From: Pedobacter sp. Leaf176 | GTDB taxonomy: Bacteria; Bacteroidota; Bacteroidia; Sphingobacteriales; Sphingobacteriaceae | DNA: 64,000 bases | Direction of reading: 5' to 3' | Assembly: GCF_001424305.1 (NCBI RefSeq) | Contig: NZ_LMPD01000006.1 | Span: 68,490 to 132,489, forward strand | Part shown: positions 54,181-62,842 of the stretch, piece by piece | Numbering within the stretch: position 1 is the stretch's first letter | Layout: every line of letters starts with the position of its first letter | The notes under the pieces: generated by a model | Databases searched by the model: none | Seen by the model: only the letters and a program-made list of their open reading frames with translations | Told to the model about the DNA's origin: nothing | Made by a program: the position numbers and the translations under genes

Positions 54181-54428
54181 ATTAATACTAATATCCGAAA
54201 GATTTGCCGTCTTTTAAAGTTTAAAGATTATGTTTTTTAATCGTTCAATAAATCAGTCATTGACAAACAATACCTGCATTTACCGGCCGTATTTCTCCTG
54301 AACTCAAAAAATGAAATTGTAATGCCAAATGAATACCGCATAGGCGAAATAAGAGATAACCTAGACAAACTTTCAGGGGCCATCAAATAAATTATCAGCT
54401 GCACATGCCCTGTTATGAATCGTTTATT

Positions 54429-55079
54429 CTAGTTGTATCCTGGTAAAACCGGCCCGACAGCGGATTTCACTACCACGCTTCGAAGCCGTTTTGTAATCAG
54501 GTAAGCAACCAAGAGATTAGGTATCCAACAAAGCCAGGCCACAATAAGGTACGCCGTATTAAAGTCGTGGAAAAATGCGATAAGCATGGGTAAATAAATG
54601 CGCAGGGTTATGGCGGAACAACAGGTGGCATAACTGTAGATCATCATCTGCTGATGTTTAACAACCAGCCCGTTCCTGATGTATAAATACGCTTTCAAGG
54701 TGGCATAAAACCAAATAATCCCCAGTAACATGAAGCCAGAGGAAGCGATTATGCCTCCTGTGGCATAAAATGCAATTTAAATTCCTGCAAGTGCGCTAAG
54801 CAGGCAGGAAGTAATATATAATTTGCCAATATTCCGATGCCATTTTGGAAATTTATTTCGCCAGCTGTCGACAAATTGAGACCATCCAATCAATAGCGCG
54901 ATGCCGCCAAGAATGATGTGCAGGTAAAAGCCAGCATTCCAGGCTAAATCGAGCAGCAAAATATTACTTTTCGATTGTAGCAAGCCAAATCTTCTGTCGA
55001 TGAAAAAATAGATAAGCGGGTATAAACCAACCAGGATTGCAAAAACTGAAAGTATTTTAAATGAATATTTGGAAATCAT
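54429..55079 (-). pseudogene. DUF2306 membrane protein broken by one in-frame TAA
   Basis: Reading from the ATG at 55079, the first 100 codons end LLSALAGI, then TAA (54777-54779). The same frame continues without any other defect as IAFYATGGIIASSGFMLLG...HQQMMIYSYATCCSAITLRIYLPMLI to 54429. Both parts together make one ~216-residue DUF2306 protein with six or more membrane segments and the expected histidines (YLHIILGGIALLIGWSQF, WHRNIGKLYI). Where the TAA stands, relatives tend to have an aromatic residue, so a TAT or TAC changed by one base is the simplest explanation. A recent nonsense mutation is likely; a sequencing error cannot be excluded. Confidence 0.82.
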
Positions 55080-55483
55080 TTAGCGTAATGATTGTTGGTT
55101 TAGGATGCGAAGGTATTTATAAATAATCAATCAAAGTGTGTGCTTAAAGATAAATCTATGTTAATTTAAGAACGCTATGTGGAGTGCATATGCAAGGATG
55201 TCCCATGCTCGATGTTCGCGATTTTAGCGCAAAGAATGAATTCATAGGCTCTATTTCAGCAACTAATCCATGGAGCTTAGGAAACCTACGGATAGACAAG
55301 TCAGAAGTTGGGATAAAATTATAAGGCTTTGGGATAACGGAATGCTTTAGTTTAATTTTTATCAATATAATTGAGTTCCGGATAGGTGCTCAAGGCTGAG
55401 CACATAACAGGTTCATCACTTGCTGTTAAATAATTGATATCTGTTTAAGAATTGCATTCAATTATATTGAAAACCACATTCAT
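55080..55483. other. Intergenic region without a recognised gene
   Basis: 404 bases between divergent genes. A 69-codon frame on the minus strand (55156-55365) has no recognisable domain and I do not count it. No clear promoter, terminator or RNA was seen. Confidence 0.4.
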
Positions 55484-56647
55484 ATGAAATTAAAAAAACT
55501 TTTTTCCGTTATAGTCTTCTTCCTAATTGGAACCAGCCTCCCTGCACAGGAAGCTCAGAACAGAGCAGATCTCGATTTTTTGTACAATTCCATTCTTAAG
55601 TTGCCATCTTACAAAGATCAGCTGAAGAACGATAAAGCCTATCATCAGCTTTATGAGAACATGCGCAAGGATTTAAAGTCCAGCGATGAGTTCGAAATTT
55701 ATCTCAGATTACTCCAGTTGATATACCCTATAAAAGACAACCACCTGGGTTTATGGAGAAAGCCAGATTCAAGCTTCCGGTTTAAGTATTTAAAGGAAAG
55801 GGTGGATGAGAAAGAAGTCATGTCAAAATATGAAATGTATCCGGTTGATAGTCTTGAAGGCATTTATATAAGACCCGGAAACGCTGACAGGTACGTTTTA
55901 TTTCGAAAGATGGAAAACGTTTATTACCTGCTGAATTTTAAAACAGGCATAGTGGAATTAATTTTAAACCAGTCAAATAATCAAACCTTTGATGCCATTC
56001 GATTTATGGGGCCTCCGGTTCCTTATGTACTGTACAGAAATGTTAAATTAACCAACGGAAAACTGACGGGGCTAAACTTTCAAAAACTTTTGCCACAAAC
56101 CTATGCCCCCATAAATTTCGGTGATGGAAAATATGAATACAAGGTGCTTGAGCATGAAACAGGTTATCTAAGATTGAGTACATTCAGTTCGGGCAATGAG
56201 AATATTAAAATTGCTACTGATTTTTTTACTAAAGCCAGTCCAACCATCAATACCAGGTACCTCATTGTCGATTTAAGAAACAATGGCGGTGGCGGAGATA
56301 AAACATCGGGGCAATTTTATAAGTTCCTGAAAAAATATGATGGCGAGATTTTTATTTTACAAAATAGCAACACCGTAAGCAATGCTGAACAGTTTATCAT
56401 CAATATAAAAAGCGCAAAAAAAATAACGACGCTAGGGGAGCTTACGCGCGGAACCATAACTTATGGAAGTAATTATGGCAAGACAATTGATCTGCCCAGT
56501 AAACGTTTTCTATTCTACCCGACCGATATGAAGGGTCGTTCAAAAGACCTCGCTTACGAAAACACCGGCATCAAACCAGATATAAGCCTTGACGCCTTTG
56601 GTGAAGACTGGATAAAGCAAACGATAAAGTACATTAAAGCAAAATAA
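55484..56647 (+). CDS. Secreted S41 family peptidase-like protein
   Basis: 387 residues. Signal peptide to about residue 22 (GTSLPAQ). The C-terminal half is an S41 domain: YLIVDLRNNGGGGDKTSGQFY, then NSNTVSNAEQFIINI, whose serine three residues before Glu is in the catalytic position, and LGELTRGTITYGSNYG. The lysine of the TFGKG motif in tail-specific proteases is replaced (TYGSN), as in other Bacteroidota S41 members that use a different catalytic arrangement. No PDZ domain is clear. Probably periplasmic; substrate unknown. Confidence 0.85.
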   Translation: MKLKKLFSVIVFFLIGTSLPAQEAQNRADLDFLYNSILKLPSYKDQLKNDKAYHQLYENMRKDLKSSDEFEIYLRLLQLIYPIKDNHLGLWRKPDSSFRFKYLKERVDEKEVMSKYEMYPVDSLEGIYIRPGNADRYVLFRKMENVYYLLNFKTGIVELILNQSNNQTFDAIRFMGPPVPYVLYRNVKLTNGKLTGLNFQKLLPQTYAPINFGDGKYEYKVLEHETGYLRLSTFSSGNENIKIATDFFTKASPTINTRYLIVDLRNNGGGGDKTSGQFYKFLKKYDGEIFILQNSNTVSNAEQFIINIKSAKKITTLGELTRGTITYGSNYGKTIDLPSKRFLFYPTDMKGRSKDLAYENTGIKPDISLDAFGEDWIKQTIKYIKAK

Positions 56648-56974
56648 TAAGATAGATAATATGGAAAGCTGCTATTCATAATTTTAGGGTAGCAAACCAA
56701 GAACTATTTAATAAATCAGGATTTCCAACGCTGTAACATGATAAGCCTGTCCGTTAGCGTTAAGCGAAGCGTCTCTACGGACACAAGAACAACATTGAGT
56801 TTATAACTCAAATAAAAGCGAATCGCAGACTCTTTTCTATTAACTAATCCGTAGAGCCCTTCGGAACTTTACGGACAGACACGGTTACCTTAGGGTATTT
56901 TAGTATACAGCTGTGTCGAAGCAACACGGACAACAGGAGAGCCGACGACCAGATATTAGCTTTAAGAAAGCTCT
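56648..56974. other. Intergenic region with short inverted repeats
   Basis: 327 bases between convergent genes. Two related blocks contain inverted ends: GTCCGT...ACGGAC at 56749-56782 and TCCGTA...TACGGA at 56848-56875. They look like fragments of a dispersed palindromic repeat. No gene seen. Confidence 0.45.
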
Positions 56975-57346
56975 TTAAAAACGAATAGCTGTAAGTTCTG
57001 CGTTGATGGAAAGCGCATCTGTTTCAGCTGGCAACACTTCAACTTTTGCGCTAAAAGTTAATGTTTTCGATTCCTTTTCTTTCAGCGGATATGTTGCAGC
57101 AGGATAATTGCAAAGCAGCAGGGGAAGCTTTTGACTGCCGGTAATAATTATATACCTATATTCCGTAAGCGTAGTGCCACTGATTTCATTGGTGAAATAA
57201 ACGGTACCCCGTTGGTTTTCGATACCAGTGAATTTACCCGTTAGGTTACATTTTTCCAAAGCAATAGATTCAGAAGATTGGATCTTGGAACATTGAGTTA
57301 AAGAAAGGAACAGTAGTCCACAAATTAGAAAATAGGCATTTTTCAT
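56975..57346 (-). CDS. Small hypothetical lipoprotein
   Basis: 123 residues. Signal sequence ending FLSLTQC with the lipobox cysteine at position 19. The body is strand-rich (KFTGIENQRGTVYFTNEI, TEYRYIIITG, TLTFSAKVEVLPAE). No family recognised. Faces the S41 gene convergently; no neighbour suggests a role. Confidence 0.7.
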   Translation of the reverse strand: MKNAYFLICGLLFLSLTQCSKIQSSESIALEKCNLTGKFTGIENQRGTVYFTNEISGTTLTEYRYIIITGSQKLPLLLCNYPAATYPLKEKESKTLTFSAKVEVLPAETDALSINAELTAIRF

Positions 57347-57655
57347 CGGGATGGTTTGTTTATTTTAGTCGGTTTTGATAGATAATGGTTTGTTGCTGAA
57401 TTGTTTATGTGAAATAGCAAATATTGGTAACCTGAACAACGCTTTTTAAGAATAATTCAGGGTTCGAGAGACCTGAACTTATTCTTAAATACCAAAATTT
57501 AAATGTTATACAGATTATTATAAAGTTGTTTAGGTAGGAAAGCATAGTCACAAGCGGGACGCTTGCGCCAGATTGTGCTTATGCCCCTGAAATTTAGGGG
57601 TATGGTTATTGTAGAAATTATTCTTTATTTTTGTATTAATACTTAATAAACATCC
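57347..57655. other. Intergenic region upstream of the vapBC-type pair
   Basis: 309 bases between divergent genes, without a gene apart from the promoter and operator candidate near its right end (annotated separately). Confidence 0.4.
57626..57648 (+). promoter_or_regulatory. -7 element and perfect inverted repeat before the toxin-antitoxin pair
   Basis: TATTTTTG (57626-57633) is an exact TAnnTTTG -7 element. It is followed at once by TATTAA-TAC-TTAATA (57634-57648), a perfect 6-bp inverted repeat covering the likely transcription start, eight bases before the antitoxin ATG. This is where a VapB-type antitoxin would bind to repress its own operon. No clear -33 element at the ideal distance. 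Confidence 0.55.
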
Positions 57656-57886
57656 ATGCACATAGAAACGCGCAAATTACATTTGATAGAAGAAATGCTC
57701 AAAGTAAAAAGTGAGGCTACTTTATCTGCTTTGGAGAACCTGTTAAAGCGTACAAATTCTAAAACGAATAAGAAAGCACCGGCATTGAAAGATTTTTCCG
57801 GAATATGGTCTAAGGAGGAGGCAGCAGAAATGGAGCGTAATATTGCGGAGTCCTGTGAAACAATCCACCCTGATGATTGGAAATAA
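57656..57886 (+). CDS. VapB-type antitoxin
   Basis: 76 residues: an N-terminal helix pair (RKLHLIEEMLKVKSEATLSALENLL), a Lys-rich linker, and a C-terminal part with FSGIWSKEEAAEMERNIAESCETIHPDDW, the typical toxin-wrapping tail of DUF2281-like antitoxins (GxWs.eea.em...I...f....DW). It should bind and neutralise the PIN toxin and bind the operator upstream. Overlaps the toxin gene by 14 bases. Confidence 0.82.
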   Translation: MHIETRKLHLIEEMLKVKSEATLSALENLLKRTNSKTNKKAPALKDFSGIWSKEEAAEMERNIAESCETIHPDDWK

Positions 57887-58265
57887 TTTATTGGACACCA
57901 ATATTGTTATTGAGTTATTTAAAGGCAATCCCACAATTACAGCGTTTCTTGAAACCTTAGATGAGGAAATAAACATTCCTTTTGCTGTATTAGGAGAACT
58001 ATACCTGGGTGCTTACAGATCAGCCAACCCAAAAAAGCACATTAAACAGATCAACTCTTTTTTGGAAAGGTGTAATGTACTTATTGCTGATGATGAGACA
58101 GCCAATCATTACGCCCTAATCAAAACAGCATTGTTGCAAAAAGGAAAGCCAATACCGGAGAATGACATTTGGATAGCCGCAGTATCCAGGCAATTTAACC
58201 TAAAGTTACACACCAAAGACAAGCACTTTAAAGAAATTGAAAAGCTGAATTTACAGAGCTGGTAA
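57873..58265 (+). CDS. VapC family PIN-domain toxin
   Basis: 130 residues from ATG 57873; an earlier GTG-like frame start at 57843 is inside the antitoxin and adds no family sequence. Acidic PIN residues: Asp8 (NNLLDTNIVIEL), Glu42 (AVLGELYLGAY), Asp98 (PENDIWIAA) and Asp116 (LHTKDKHF). This is a complete set for a Mg2+-dependent ribonuclease. VapC toxins cut tRNA or rRNA. The 14-base overlap with the antitoxin couples translation. Looks intact. Confidence 0.92.
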   Translation: MIGNNLLDTNIVIELFKGNPTITAFLETLDEEINIPFAVLGELYLGAYRSANPKKHIKQINSFLERCNVLIADDETANHYALIKTALLQKGKPIPENDIWIAAVSRQFNLKLHTKDKHFKEIEKLNLQSW

Positions 58266-58298
58266 TTACTGACCATGAGCTGTTTAACAGGAAATGGA

Positions 58299-59360
58299 TC
58301 ACTTCAATGACTTTTTTAAAAAGCTAATCATGTCAGATGTGAATCGTTTGGGATGCGCGTAGTGTATGTTATGTTCTGTATCCTGATAAGCTATATACTC
58401 TATATAATCCGGGTGTTGTTTCTTTAATGCTTGATTTTCCTTTTCAAAAGGCATAGGATCATGTTTGCTAACAGGATCAAGAATTAATACCGGTACATCT
58501 AAATTTCTAAAAATGATTTTCGGTTCCATCATCATCATGGATTCGGCGAAGAGCGGAACTTTGGTAGGGCGCAAAGTTAGGTTTAAAAACTGTTGACTAT
58601 TTTCTAAATGAAAGATCGACATCATTTCTGAATATATAATAGACCACCTTTCTGACTTATTTTTTTTAATCAGCGCCAAAATAGGAAACTGGTTCCCCTT
58701 TTCATTTTTGTCGTATAAGCTTTTATAGGCTTCAAATTCACTATTGTATGTAGTATCCCAGGGCTGTTTGTTTTTATATCAAAGTTTTTTGCCTTAGCAT
58801 TCAATTCCGCAGAAGTAAGTTTGTGATAATATGTATTTGAAGAAACAGAGCCGCCATTCAAGAATCAGTCCTGATACACTTTTCGGATATGCATCATAAA
58901 AAGCCGTAGCAATATATCCACCTCTCGAAAATCCGCCAACAAAAGCTCTCTTTATAAACAATTTATCGATCAAAAATTTAATATCATCGGCAACGTGATA
59001 AAGAGATACTGCATGATTCGGAATAGCCGTTTTACCGTGTCCGTAATAATCAATGGCGATTACGTAAAAACCAGCCTTAACGAGATCGTTTGCAATGTCC
59101 AGTAATTCATAACCATTATTCATGCTGCCATGTGCCCAGATTAAACAGGGGTTTGATGAATTCCCCCATGTAAGGTAATGCATATTCACATTCTTCGTCT
59201 GTATAAACCTGCCGTGTGTTTTTTCAAAGGTAGAATACTGTTTTTTGGCGGTACTGTATAATGCCTGCATTGAAGTATTATTATCCAGCTGAAAATCTTG
59301 CGCTGATGAATTAAATATCAAAAGGCTTTCAAGTGCAATAAAAAAGAATATAATCTTCAT
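58299..59360 (-). pseudogene. Secreted alpha/beta hydrolase broken by two frameshifts
   Basis: From ATG 59360: signal peptide (LLIFNSSAQ), VNMHYLTWGNSSNPCLIWAHGSM in part, AIDYYGHGKTAIPN, and the nucleophile elbow GGFSRGGYIA. Near 58857 the frame shifts: SGLILE continues in the next frame as NGGSVSSNTYYHKL, and a further shift near 58761 (after NSPG) returns to the first frame as DTTYNSEFEAYKSLYDKN...ALIKKNKSERW, ending with DPVSKHDPMPFEKEN and DTEHNIHYAHP, which carries the expected acid and histidine. Net change is about minus three bases. All parts of a ~350-residue hydrolase are present, so decay is recent, or two assembly errors fall 100 bases apart. Confidence 0.82.
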
Positions 59361-59682
59361 CCATTCAAAATTAAGACTATTATGGAGATGGGTTGATTAT
59401 AAGTGTATAAGGATTGTCTCTTCGTTGTTAAATTTTCTATCAGATGGTCATTCGTATTTTGTTTACAGAACTGGAAGCAGAGCGGCTTTATTGAGGTAAA
59501 CTTTGTTAGTGGAATATATGGAAATAACTCAACTACTGTTGCGTGAGCAGGAGGGAGTGTCTCCGCTATAATTATTATGGAATTGAGCTAACGTTAATTT
59601 AGAATAACTAAGTTTTGCTTAGTGTTTTATCAAATCATCTTGATGCACGAATATTTTATGTATATTATTGTATTGTTAAAAC
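59361..59682. other. Intergenic region upstream of the darT remnant
   Basis: 322 bases between divergent remnants. No open frame resembles DarT or any toxin, so the missing part of darT has not simply moved upstream. AT-rich stretches near 59650 could hold the old promoter. Confidence 0.4.
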
Positions 59683-59785
59683 ATGGTTGCTCTTGACTTA
59701 AATAAAATCTGGCTTTTTAGGATTATTAGTAGCAAATTCAGGAAAACAAATCAAAGTACGTACGCTCAAAGATTTTTATTATTAA
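59683..59785 (+). pseudogene. darT: darT remnant: N-terminal and C-terminal ends joined after internal deletion
   Basis: The first frame reads MVALDLNKIWLFRII, like the start of DarT (DUF4433) ADP-ribosyltransferases (compare the KxxIWRIVH start of the E. coli protein). From about 59729 a different frame reads VANSGKQIKVRTLKDFYY and stops with TAA at 59783-59785, like DarT C-termini that end in a basic strand and an aromatic pair. DarT is about 200-220 residues; here about 14 and 18 codons remain, out of frame with each other, so roughly 180 codons are gone. The TAA overlaps the darG ATG as TAATG, the expected toxin-antitoxin join. The toxin cannot be active. Confidence 0.68.
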
Positions 59786-60849
59786 TGCGATATATTAAAG
59801 GCAATCTTTTAGAGGCTGGAACGCAAGCACTCGTTAATACGGTTAATACTGTTGGTGTTATGGGTAAAGGCATCGCATTGCAGTTCAAGGAAACTTTCCC
59901 ACATAATTTTAAAGTATATCTTGCCGCATGTAAGAGTGGTACATTACAACCTGGAAAATTGTTGGCAGTTAAAGACTATACTTTAGAAGGGGAGAAGTTA
60001 ATCATAAATTTTCCAACTAAAACAGAGTGGTTCAAAAAATCTCAATACGATTATATTGAAAGTGGGCTACAGGATTTAGCAAAAATCATAAAAGAGCAAA
60101 ATATTCAAAGTGTTGCTGTTCCACCACTAGGTTGTGGAAATGGTGGGCTAAAATGGGAAAAGGTTAAGCCTATGATCGAAAAATATCTAGGGGGTATTGA
60201 AGGTGTTGAAATTGTTGTTTATGAGCCAAATGAACAAGTAAAAGACATTCTAAAAGCTCAGGATGCTAAGAAAGAAGTTAGATTAACTCCTGCTAAGGCA
60301 ATGTTGCTTTATGCAATGTACTATTATGACTCTTTAGGAGAGGATACTAGTCTTTTCATAGCAAACAAGTTAGCCTATTTTTTACAACGTCTTGGTGATC
60401 CAAGTTTGAAAAGTCTGAAATTTACTGCTCATCATTATGGGCCATATACTGTGCAAGTAGATCATCTGGTCCATGCGCTTAATGGGAAATATATCAAAGG
60501 GCTGGAGCAAATGTAAGCTAGAGCGTTTGAACCCCTGGAATTGCAGTACGACAAATTGCAGGAAGTAAGTGATTACGTTAAAAAGGAATTAAGCAGTAAA
60601 CAAAGAGGTATTATAAAGCAGCTAACCAAACTGATTGATGGTTTTCAATCTGCTTTATCCATTGAAATTTTAGCTTCTGTTGATTTTATTAAAAAGCAAA
60701 ATCCGAATATTTCAAAAGAAGAAGCCATTAATAGAATAAAAAATTGGTCTGAAAGAAAGCGAACACTTTTTTTAGATAAGTATTTAGATATCGCTTGGGA
60801 TCATCTGGAAAATTTTAGCCAAGACGTAAATTTCGAAGCTACCACCTAA
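59785..60849 (+). pseudogene. darG: darG macro-domain antitoxin with in-frame TAA
   Basis: From ATG 59785 (MRYIKGNLLE) the macro domain is complete: ALVNTVNTVGVMGKGIALQF is the DarG/TARG1 ADP-ribose-binding loop and VPPLGCGNGGLKWEKVKPMI the second loop. The C-terminal toxin-binding domain follows (YFLQRLGDPSLK, FTAHHYGPYTVQVDHL) but is cut by TAA at 60514-60516 after GKYIKGLEQM, codon 244. The same frame goes on cleanly as ARAFEPLELQYDKLQEV to 60849, giving a normal total of about 354 codons. The truncated product may still remove ADP-ribose from DNA. With darT gone, selection to keep darG would relax. Confidence 0.85.
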
Positions 60850-60997
60850 ATGTATAAGTTTATCTTTAAATAATTGAGTTAGTATCATCCCATTCTTTAG
60901 ATTTAGGATGAGCTGATGTTAGCGTGGTTTTGCTTCGGAATAGAGATTGATTTCTTACATAATGTGTTGATGCAGATTTGCTGGTATGTATATTTAG

Positions 60998-62842
60998 TTA
61001 ATTTTTTCTTTCAATCATTGTAACTATACCTGATTTCTGTAATTCCTCCAGAATAACTTTAATTTTTGTTATAGATTGATTCTGCAGTCCAAAACGACCA
61101 ACTCTTTGTTTACTAAACGTGAATACAACTCGCTCCTTTGCTCTTGATAATGCAACAAAAAATGCACATTTGTCCTCATCTGGTTGGCGTTCAAATGACC
61201 AAAAAGCGCCATCTTCTAGACCAATAAAAATTACAGTATGATATTCTAATCCTTTGCTTTTGTGAATTGTCATAACAGGGATTGTATCTTTACCAACCAG
61301 CATATCTAAAGCTAGAATCATATTATTTACTGTATTATAATATTTAATAAGTTCTTCTTTTAGTAAGGTTGTTATTCTATTAAGTTCAGTAGGGTTTCTA
61401 TATGAGGAAAAACTGGCTATAATGCGATCTTTGTCAGCAAAATCAATTATCTCATCAATCAGTGTGTTGATTTGTTCTTTGTTACAAGTTGTGTTTTTGC
61501 ACTTATCTTTCATTTTCTTAATGAAACTTGCAAGGGCAACCTCTAGTTTTAATAATTGCCCGTCTTCTAATTCTGTATGAAGATTGGTCAAGAAACTGAA
61601 TGCTGTTTGCTTGGTCTCATGAGATTTGTTCTGAAAAATGGAGTATAAAATATTAATGATATAAATAGAGATTTCTTGTGTCAACATATCCTGCAATTTA
61701 TTTTCATCTCTTGCTTTAGTGCCGTTTTGGTTAAAATATGCAATTAAGTCGCCTGTATATTGTTCCAGTTGCTGCTTAACCAAAATACAGATCTCTCTAG
61801 GATTAATTCCATCTGTAGTAATCCACTTCTTAACTTCTTGGAGCAATATTTGCATTTCAGATTCTGGATTTTCGAAAACCCAAACATAACATTCTCCTTG
61901 TTCAGCTTGCCATTTCGGAGATGGTGTAGCGAAATCATTTTTTCCTAATAAATGCTGAGTAAGATGGTTTAATAAAGTAACTAATCTAGGTGCGCATCGG
62001 AAGTTCATGTTAAGAGGAATTCGTGTTGCATTTACGTCAGTAATAAAGTCTTCAAACACGGTTTCTCTGGCACCTGCCCACATCATAATACGCTGTTTAT
62101 CATCGCCAACAGCGGTGTAGGCTGTTTCGCTGTCTAGAAAACAACTTTTATAGAAATCGTACTGAATTTCTGTGGTATCTTGAAACTCGTCTAGAAAAAC
62201 GAAATGATAGGTTTGCTGGAGAAATCTTCTAATTTTTGGATTTTTATTAATGATGTAATCAGCTAATCGCATTATCATAGTGAACGATAATTTTGATTGA
62301 TGAATCATTTTCTGCCAAACCTTATTTCTTATATTTTCGCCAACATTGTTAGCGGAGTGCGGTAATTGCGTATTATGAAGTCTAAGGATGGTGTCTCTGT
62401 TTGTTGTATTATAATAATTAATGTCTTCAGCTTCATATAAATCTAAAATGGATTGATCTCTTATTAAGACATCATATTCTGAACCTATTTTGTATTCAGT
62501 AGGGAGGGCTTGTTTGAAGCGGTCTAATAACTGTTTTGCAAACGAATCGAAGGTTAAAGAGTCAAAACGATTGGATAATTCATCTCCGCAACGAAGCCTT
62601 ACTCTGTCTTTCAGATTGTACGCGGCATCTCTTTTAAAACTTATTGCCAATATTTTATGAGGAAATTTGCAAGTATTCGTTTGCAAAAGAAAGCAAGCTT
62701 TTTGCGCTAAAAGTTCTGTTTTTCCTGCACCTGGACCGGCAACAACAAGATTGTTTTCAACGCTGGTCGCAACCTTAAGGGCATTTTCTTCAAGATTCAT
62801 TCCATCTGTTGGAATCCATTCTTGAGTTTTAATTGGCTTCAT
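60998..62842 (-). CDS. gajB: GajB-like UvrD/Rep-type helicase (Gabija)
   Basis: 614 residues. Superfamily 1 motifs: Walker A AGPGAGKTELLAQKA (Gly36-Thr42), LDEFQDTTEIQ (Walker B), VGDDKQRIMMWAGA, LNMNFRCAPRLV, MTIHKSKGLEYHTVIFIGLEDG and VALSRAKERVVFTF. It starts 14 bases inside the end of an OLD/TOPRIM gene, the gajA-gajB order of the Gabija anti-phage system. It is longer than the ~494-residue Bacillus GajB, with extra sequence between motifs IV and V. In Gabija, GajB binds the GajA tetramer and takes part in sensing or activating against phage DNA. Complete and apparently intact. Confidence 0.85.
   Translation of the reverse strand: MKPIKTQEWIPTDGMNLEENALKVATSVENNLVVAGPGAGKTELLAQKACFLLQTNTCKFPHKILAISFKRDAAYNLKDRVRLRCGDELSNRFDSLTFDSFAKQLLDRFKQALPTEYKIGSEYDVLIRDQSILDLYEAEDINYYNTTNRDTILRLHNTQLPHSANNVGENIRNKVWQKMIHQSKLSFTMIMRLADYIINKNPKIRRFLQQTYHFVFLDEFQDTTEIQYDFYKSCFLDSETAYTAVGDDKQRIMMWAGARETVFEDFITDVNATRIPLNMNFRCAPRLVTLLNHLTQHLLGKNDFATPSPKWQAEQGECYVWVFENPESEMQILLQEVKKWITTDGINPREICILVKQQLEQYTGDLIAYFNQNGTKARDENKLQDMLTQEISIYIINILYSIFQNKSHETKQTAFSFLTNLHTELEDGQLLKLEVALASFIKKMKDKCKNTTCNKEQINTLIDEIIDFADKDRIIASFSSYRNPTELNRITTLLKEELIKYYNTVNNMILALDMLVGKDTIPVMTIHKSKGLEYHTVIFIGLEDGAFWSFERQPDEDKCAFFVALSRAKERVVFTFSKQRVGRFGLQNQSITKIKVILEELQKSGIVTMIERKN

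Noticed and set aside
54322..54390. 22-codon frame (MPNEYRIGEIRDNLDKLSGA in part)
   Set aside because: Too short and without a recognised family; could be the remnant of a gene, but nothing supports it.
55156..55365. 69-codon gene on the minus strand
   Set aside because: No domain, no signal, no clear ribosome site, and codon pattern like intergenic DNA.
59683..59784. N-terminal extension of DarG
   Set aside because: The macro domain starts naturally at MRYIKGN (59785), and the segment reads better as the two ends of darT in two frames.
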